A DNA stretch of 64,000 bases from Siphonodentalium dalli (Eukaryota; Mollusca; Scaphopoda; Gadilida; Siphonodentaliidae): NCBI GenBank assembly GCA_032622095.1, contig CP136064.1:108798004-108862003 (forward strand), given 5' to 3'. Below the pieces are notes generated by a model. The model was not told where the DNA came from and searched no databases. It worked only from the letters and a program-made list of their open reading frames with translations. The first letter of the stretch is position 1. Each line of letters begins with the position of its first letter. This document shows, piece after piece, positions 52,301-61,300 of this stretch. The translations under genes and the position numbers were made by a program.

Positions 52301-55300
52301 CCTCGCTGTGTTTCCGTAATAGATACGAAAGACATATCTTTTGTCTTCAGGTTGCTTTCAGTTCTAACTCAACATGGATTTCACTTTTGTTGTCCAGTCA
52401 TACATAGATGAGTCCATTATCCATGGTTCGACATATGCTCAATTTCAGAACACTGTTGACATGAGGTCTAGTTCAGCAAGCCCCACTCGGGCTTAATGGG
52501 CAACACGGCGTATTAGCAGCGTGGAAAAGAAGAACGAAATGGCTTCTGTGATATCGGCCTTTGCGTCTAATACGTCATTCTTCTTATGGGCTCGGTTGTC
52601 GGTACATAATGGTTTTGTTTTCCCTGATAGTGCTTGATTCGCCTAGTGCTCATTTAACCTCTTCGCTGCTATGACGTCCGTAACTATTACGGACGTAAAA
52701 GTGCACGCCGTGTGCTATATGGTCCGTAGGTACTACGGACCTACTTCAGCACACTATAAGTAGGCCATTATACATAACTGGAACTCAGAGATTGGTGCAT
52801 CGGAATAACTGTCTCCAAGTTTCTAACAGTGTATGATGTTCCACGATTGTGAACGATAATAGCCTTTCAACCGAGTCAGTTTTATAGTTATTGTGGTATT
52901 CCCGTTATAGTTTCCCATTGGAAAATGGCAATAACGTCAACAGCCCAGCACACGACGTCATAACGTCATTTAGCAGCGAAGAGGTTAACGTACTAAGCCA
53001 GGTCCTTTGCTGACCTCAGCGATTGCCAATGCAGGATAATGTTGCACCTATGGGGCAGCATATGAATCGTGTTGGGCACACTTCATAAAGCCGAATGAAA
53101 ATTCTTGCCAGATGCTTCTCCTCGTGCGAGATTCATTAGCATTGGGTGTCGGATGCCAGATCATATGATCCGCCCTCTCGATTCGCAATTCGGGTGATGG
53201 TTGTCTCCGGAACAGGGTCCCATTGGAGGGGCACCCCATCCTTACCAGAAGGGATATCTTGCGCCATCGACTCGTATGGGGACCAGTCAGCAGAGCTCGA
53301 ACAGTTGGGGCACGGTGGCCCTTGGTCTGCTTTGCATTACATACCTGCCGTCGGTTTCCGTTGGTTTTGGGCTTGTGCCACAATCCTGATGCATCGTTAG
53401 TCCAATTTTTTTTTGTGGATTTCCACCTTAACGACATTGGAATTTCGGTTCCTGGCTGCCTTTCTGTCATGGATTCAGTAGCCTGTGATTGGTCAGTTGG
53501 GTTTAACTGTGTTGGTGGGCATTTCCACATTTGGGAACGTCATCAGGGGAAAATGACATGGCTTATTGCATCTTAGTCGGTCATATCTCGAACTCCAGGC
53601 TTCAAACTAAGTTTTCTGCTGTGAAACTCCAATTCTGAGCCCTGTTCTTCATACGGCCTGAGCCTTGCAACGTATGTCTGTGTAATACCGTTTCGCTTCC
53701 CGGTCAGACTATTGGGGGGGGGGGGGGGGGGGGGGGGGGGTTACCCGTACCTTTCCCGGCAAGTACTCGGCTGATACATTATTAGCCCTAAGTTCCGATG
53801 CGAATGTCGTATCCGTCTCCATGTCTACTGAAGCTATTTACTTTACTTGCAGGGGTCTTAAACTCTTAAGTGGCCACTTTTTGTTCGTTTGAGCTTGCTG
53901 ACAGGTATTAGTTTTAGGATGGAATATTACATTGGCTTATGGTCCTATTGTGCATGTGTATATATATATATATGTATATACATATATATCTATATGTCTG
54001 TGCATGTATATGTATATATTGTAGGTTATCAGGTCAATCCAGTTCTTTGATTCAGATGCATAGCGGTGTTTTTGTTTCCTCGTGGCCTCCACCTGTTAGA
54101 AAATTCTATTCTTTACCATATAGTTCAGTGGGCAAGATACCTTTGACGGAGATACAATATTTTCCTAAATAAGTAAAATATATATCTCCTAGAAGTATCT
54201 TGCCCACTGAACGCTGAGCTCCCTCCCAGGGTTTCGCACCCACCCCGCTCACGAGGAATGTCCTACTGGGGATAAAAATATGGCGAATACTTCACTACGT
54301 GTCAGAAATCACGTGATTACACGTGTCATGAACATGACAGAGGATATGTACCATAGAATTTTGTACTGTTTTTTTTCAACTCGGAGAGTTAACCCCTCCT
54401 ACTTGGGATAATATACCATATAGTTCAGTGGGCAAGATACTTCTAGGAGATATATATTTTACTTATTTATGAAAATATTGTTTCTCGAAATGTATACTTA
54501 TTTGTGGCCCGGAAAAAGTCGTCAAACTGACAGTCTCGGACAATATTGCGGATGAAGATGGATAACTCTAAAATCAAGTGGTAATACAGCCATATTTCGT
54601 TGAACAAAACATTGATAAATAACACGTTTTGGGAAATTTTATACCATAGTTGACAGTTGTTAGCATTATTTTGTTGTAATTAATTGATTCTGATGACTAA
54701 AGCGTATTTTGAAGATATGTTATTGTTGTTGTAACTTGATGATATGGGGACCTTCTAATCGGATTGAGTATCTTTAAATATGTCTGCTCAAACTATAAAC
54801 AGTTAGTCTCATTCTATACAGTAGTCCCATTATATGAAAAGCTGCCTACAAATGGACATCTTTCGCATAATGAACTATTACTGATAACAATTACAAATTG
54901 CTTATAAATCGTTGTCATAAATTTTTTCGGATGGTACAAAATTCTTTTCGCAAAATTGATGACTATGAGTCCAATTGTGGGAAAATAGTGCCATTCACAG
55001 TATGGTGATTAGAATCTATTTGACGTGTTTATTTTGTACTTAGTTATGTTGTTACGAGGTCATAGCCAGTGGTAGGCTTGATGATTACATGTGGAGCTTG
55101 AGTGCTGATCCAATGTATACCTTTATAACTAAGGCCAAAATAAATATAAATTCCCGTGTTCTGAGGCACCGCCCTCTGCACTGAAATTTTCTTTTAAAAA
55201 GCCTTGTCAAACAATTTTTTCAATATTTTCTGTAACAAATATTGGATTTAAACAATGAAAATAAATTTTTATTTGTTTCAGGAATATGTTTTTCAAATTT

Positions 55301-58300
55301 TGAGAAATTAAAAATAAACAACCTCCCTCCCTTATCTCAAAATTAAGATCTAATTTCCTGAGAACACAGTTATTTTATTTTAATGGCGTAAATGGGAGAA
55401 ACCAATGAGAGCTTTCCGATGAATGGCAATAAGCCATATTTTAGACTAAATCCTGAAAAGTTACCCATAATTCTGCTGTGGTTAAGAAGTCGATTATTTA
55501 GGGCATTACTGTACATTCAATGAAAGAAACTGCACTTCCTCATAACAAAATAGAATCTTTTTCCCTGAGATTCCCATTAATGTTCACCAAAAGTGTCTGA
55601 GTAAGCATGCTTAATATAAATACCAACACAGAGAATACAGTTCCATTATGAGTCCCACTTTAAATAACATTAGCAAAATTTTTATAGCATTTCTTCGTTT
55701 GATTCATTTCGTTCCATTTTCAAATTGAAAAACTCCAATGTCAACAAATAAGTAAGGGCAGTAACCCAATTTAAACTCATCGTGCTCTGAAATAGTCCAA
55801 TGGCTTCATAGTGTATTCATTTGGTTAGAGCGCATAACCGTGATTTGCTGGTATTAACGATATGAAGGCTAATACAAAAAGCGAATAACACTTTGGTATT
55901 AGCTCGCTGGGACAAGCGATTGATATGCCATTTATTTTCCGGCCGTTTAGAGCTATTTCACTGTAAAGCATATAATAAAAATGGTTATAAACATTGACTA
56001 TTTTGTTATTTACCTCATCTTTTCAGCTATGTATTAACCTGACCAACGAGCAGCTACAGACGTTCTTCAATGAACAGATATTCCATCAGGAACAGGAGGA
56101 CTGCCTTCTTGAGGGCATCCTGCTAATCGATGTCACATACGCAGATAATCAACCCATCATAGACCTCTTTATGGAGGTATGAATTCAAAGTCAAATCATA
56201 TGATAAGCAATCGATTTTAAGTCTCCTTCATTTGAGGTAATCTAATGCAACGCTCAAAATTTCCCTGTCACTGGTAAATGCTAATGCAATAGGGGTCCAA
56301 TTGCGAATTCTGAAATAATTTTTAAAATCTTTTAAGTCCAGTTATCCACAATAATTAAAACAATTTATATACTGTTTACTAGGCTGTAAAATATTCACCC
56401 AAGGTGCCAAAAATTGAAGAAAATCACTTGGTGAACCAGGGTGTAATTTTATTTACTTTTGGATCAGACACCTGTTGTGACCAGAGATAATCACTGGCTT
56501 AACTTTATCTTGGTTGGGATAATTTAATCAAATTATAAATTTCACACCCCTTATAGAGGATCACATGTAATGTTTGAATGTCTGAGCCGACATTCTTTCC
56601 TGTTACATGTATATTCTTAATAAATTCAAGTTTCTCACTTAGTTTTAGTGGGATGTGTTAACCCTTTACCCAACAAACCGGCCAAAAACGGCCAAATAAA
56701 GCTGCAACAGCCTAAATTATTAAATTAAAACCATACAAATATGGATATCATTGGAACCGGCTCATTGACCACATTGTGAGGGTTACAGTTATGCCCTGTG
56801 CCAATGCATTCTCTTATATATGCGAGTCGACCATAGGTCGCCTCGCATATATAAGAGAATGCATTGGCCTAAAAAAAATCTTTTTTTAACACTTTTTACA
56901 ATTTTTTCTTACATTCTTTAACAATTTTATAATTTTTAATGTGTTAAGCCAATGCATTCTCTTATATATGCGAGGCGACCTATGGTCGACTCGCATATAT
57001 AAGAGAATGCATTGGCACAGGGCCGTTCTGTTGGGTAAAGGGTTAATATCAGGATAAATGACGATACCCTGGATATGCCATTCCTCTGAGATGTATCAAA
57101 TTCAACTTACATTTCTTATTCAATGTTCATACTTTTCTTTATTTAGAAATACACAGGAATATTCGCTGTCTTGGATGAAGAGAGCCGGTTCCCTAAAGCT
57201 ACAGATCAGACCATGTCAACAAAGCTACATCAAGGACCAGGTGAGAATTTTACTACTTTAACCCTTCACTGACTGGAGCTTCCTGAAATTTTGCGAAAAC
57301 CATGTGCCAATGCATTCTCTTATATATGCGAGTCTCCCATAGGGAGCATCGCATATATAAGAGAATGCATTGGTCTAAAACTATTTACCTTTATAAAATG
57401 ATTTATTAGCTCATTCCATAGCTTTCGGCCATAGGCCTTCGTCAGTGGAAAACGATTAACACAGTAAAGTCTACATGTTTCTCTGACATCAACTCATTCG
57501 TAAATGCCAGACGGATAACGTACGTTCATTGAGTTTGTTTACCTGACGTCATGTACGTTAGTGATCGATTTCATTTCGCGCCAAATTACCTGGCGCCAAT
57601 GTTGTTGATTTTAGTGTTGAATCCAACCCCGTAGCACGTTCTTAGCCGGCGTATCCAACCATTCTCTTTTATAAGTCTGAAGTAGCGACTCCCACTAGCA
57701 TACTCTAACACGACTACCTTCATATCTAGAAGTGAATGTCCATTTGTATTGAAATGGTCATACACCGGCTTATCTGGATGCAGGCGAATGTCTCGCATAT
57801 GTTCTGTAACTCTTTCTTTCAGTTCCTGTGATGTTTCTCCCACATACACCGTGCACGAACACTTGTCACAAATTAGGCCATATACGACGTTCCTACAATC
57901 ACATTTAGCATTCTGTGCCACTTTGTACTCATTAATCAAGTCCGTCGATTTGATGGGATCCGTAATTATTATCTTGCATACTTCACATTCATCTGTGCAC
58001 AGGTTGTTTGGAGTACGGACGGCTTTAGCTGTCTTTCTGTGTACAAATATATCGCCCAAGTTGTTGTCTCTTCGATATGATATTAAAGGGGGAGAATCAA
58101 AGACTTCTTCATCCTAGCTGATTCGTGTAATGCTCCCATGTACTTCCTCGTTATCATTGGTAATTTGGCGCGAAATGAAAGTACGTTATCCGTCTGGAAT
58201 TTACGAATGAGTTGATGTCAGAGAAACATGTAGACTTTACTGTGTTAATCGTTTTCCACTGACGAAGGCCTATGGCCGAAAGCTATGGAATGAGCTAATA

Positions 58301-61300
58301 AATCATTTTATATTAATGACAATTGGTCCCTTTATCTGGACTTTATACATATAATTATTTACCTTTACCTTGTAAGCCAGTGCATTATCTTATATATGTG
58401 AGACTCCCAATGGGAGACTCGCATATATAAGAGAATGCACTGGAACATGATCTTTAAATCTGCACCAGCGCAGTTCCCATCATGAAAGGGTTAATCTGAC
58501 CATTTCTTTTAGACTCCCCATTTCTCATTGTACCCACACGCATGAGCTGAATGCAATGGGGGTATACTGGATTACCATGCAGTGTCTGTTCATTTAGCTG
58601 GGAACATGGTGAAGGGGATGGGGGAGGTCAGTGTTTGGGTTAAAATTGGTCAAAATATTCATCAGTTTGGAAATTTCGTGTCTGACACATTAGTTTGAAA
58701 TTTCATATTTCATAACAAAAATAATTTTATTCATAGTTGGATTTTCAAACTGTAATTAGCTGGGAATTTGTTGTTTTTGATGAATGATACACATTCGCAT
58801 ATATTTTTTTTGGTCGGAAGTGGACATCAGATGGAAATCTTCCAACTGTAAGGGGGGTGCTAGATTGGAAATTTCTAGCAGAAAATTACAACTCAGGGGG
58901 GTGCTAATGATCTCAATGAAGTTTGGTTTGGATATTGACCATTATGAAAGCTCTCAGAGGAATGTCAATGGTGGTGCACACATTTTCCATTCGTATTTGT
59001 TTGTTTGTCTCGAAACAATATTTTTTATCTGCCTAAGCAGATGTCTCAGTCAAGGAGGGTCACAGGATTTCAATGAAACTTGGTATAGACTTTCGTCATC
59101 CAAACTAAACAGGCTTGATGCCTCAATTTGTATATTGCAAATATAATGAAATTTGCTTCACATTAATAAAACTCAATGTGAGGGACATATTTAGATATTG
59201 ACTTCCAGGCCTAGCTGGCTATTACAGACCTTTTATAATGGACTTTAATGATGGGATTTTATTCATATTCTGTTGCTGGTAAAAATATAATAATTTGCTT
59301 TATGCAATGTTGAAACATAAGGACATGAAAAATAATTGTTTAAAATACATTTCCTTGGCAATATGAACCAGCTAGTGTTTAACCATTTGATATCTGACTA
59401 ATTGCCGAAGAGTATCTACTTGGAGCTATTCTATTTAAACTTTTATACCAAATGATCATTCTATTATTATCAAGAAAAATGTTTTATGTCAATATTCTTT
59501 AAATATCTCTTTCTCTCTACAGGAAAACAGTTTCCAACTTTTTACAAGACTCCCCGTGATGGTGGCCCCACCTTTACTATAATACACTACGCCGGAGCTG
59601 TTTCATACGATATGTATGGCGTCCTAGAGAAGAACAGAGACACCCTTGCTAATTCCATTGCATTCACAATGAAAAGTAAGGGTATACAGTATGCAAAGAG
59701 TGTTCGATACCCAAAACACTTAACACCATGGGAACCCCAATAATTTGTTTTTGCAGTTATTCACGGTGAACTTGCATGAAATAGATTAACACCTTCATGA
59801 TGGGAGGCATGCTGGTGCAGCATTAAATATTCTGTGCCAGTGCATTCTCTTATATATGCGAGTCCCCCAGGGTGCCTCGCATACATAAGAGAATGCACTG
59901 GCTTACAAGGTCAAGGTCACTATTGACAGGCCAATTCATTGTCTTATATATGTGAGGCTCCCTATGGGAGACTCGCATATATAAGAGAATGCATTGGATA
60001 GGGTTTTCGCAATATTTCAGAAAGCTCCAGCCATAGAAGGGTTAAGATAATCAACATAAATCCTGGAGACTCACCATGGATCACCAAGATTCGCAGCAAA
60101 CCATTGAAAATTGTCGCAAAACAGTGACGACTACTTTGATTATTATACGCCCTTTTGATTTATTTTATAACAATTTTAACCAACTATTGATAATTTTCTG
60201 GTCTTGGCTTAATTGTTCAAACTTTTAATGACTGTGAAAATGACAATTTGTGGAAATTGTGAATCTGAGCAATACGATTCCTGTTGCATATGTAGAAGGT
60301 TCGTGTTGATGACCAGTGATCTGTGGTGTGTCGCAGTGATTCATGGTCGAATATAGTGAGGTTTGGATAAAACTGTGACCTGACCATGTTGCACCATCTC
60401 GCTCGTTAACCCTTTAGCGTTCAGAACACCCCAGAGCGCCCTGCCGTGTAGCGTCCATAAAGCCCTAGAGCGCCCTGCCGCGTAGCGTCCAGAGAGCCCG
60501 GAGTTTTTCGTTTTTTTTTCAGTCATAGTTTACAACAAAACTATTGCATTATAACACAACAAATTGCTTTCATTGTTAATGTAAATAATAAAATATATGT
60601 TACATTATTAATTGTTACGTTTTTGTGGGGTTTTGTGGCAGATTTTGTACAAATTAATCAATAGTTGTCAATAAAATCGCAATAAAACGAAAAGTGGAAT
60701 GCGGCGGTGCTATTTTTTGAAGTCGACTAGAGAAATCAGCATACTCGGGCAACTGTGTACGGTCGTCTAACTGACATTTATTTATTTTCGAACTTTATTT
60801 TTATTTCCAATAAAATATTTACTTGACTTGTTTATGTTTTTATATCATATGCATCCAAATATAAAACAATCACTACCATTAATTTGACTAACGAAGCTAC
60901 GGTAAGAGCAAGACGACATGCTGATGTTAGTTTTTGTTACTAAGGACGCCGTGTTTGTTCTTACTGCTGTGTAGGCCTATTCCCAAATAAAACTGTTTCC
61001 AATTATTATTTTATTTTTCCTAATTCTTCACATGATCATATTGACAATATCATATTTTTTATAGAGTGTATAAAATGTATTGAATAGCAATGCGAGGAAC
61101 TAATTAGAAGCTTCCAGCAAACAGCGCGTTTACCAATTTCTGAACACGTGGCTTCCATCCAAGCTGGGCGCGAATTTCAATCTTATAGTTATCAATAATT
61201 TTTCAAGAGATATTTATCATTTAATCGAACAAAATTGCACTATTAGTATGTCCTTTGTTACAAGTTGAACATAGGCCAAACAATATATCGATTACCGGTA

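Larger units (their letters stand above)
49080..54154. mobile_element. 5.1-kb element with perfect 41-bp terminal inverted repeats
   Basis: The ends 49080-49120 and 54114-54154 are exact inverse complements (begin TATCTCCGTCAAAGGTATCT, then TGCCCACTGAACTATATGGT). The interior is more GC-rich than the rest of the window (about 49900-53760). It holds three diverged copies of a unit at 50068, 50531 and 51678 (GGCGTAATTAG, GGTTGGGGCTACCCATYGAA). A family G-like fragment (52205-52280) and a TTAA-type MITE (52657-52987) are also present. Open frames (50452-50730, 51167-51526, 51959-52411, 53048-53530 minus) show no recognisable transposase, polymerase or gag motif. No target duplication was established. 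Confidence 0.7.
57258..58494. repeat. Family B element, copy 5, split by a Penelope-like insertion
   Basis: TTAACCCTTCACTGACTGGA at the left and CATCATGAAAGGGTTAA at the right. The first hairpin is before 57382 and the second after 58367. Confidence 0.88.

Noticed and set aside
53048-53530. 160-codon minus-strand ORF
   Set aside because: Competing frames of similar length on the other strand and no recognisable domain. GC-rich sequence has fewer stops by chance.
57749-58117. Plus-strand 122-codon ORF
   Set aside because: It is the shadow of the GIY-YIG frame on the opposite strand.
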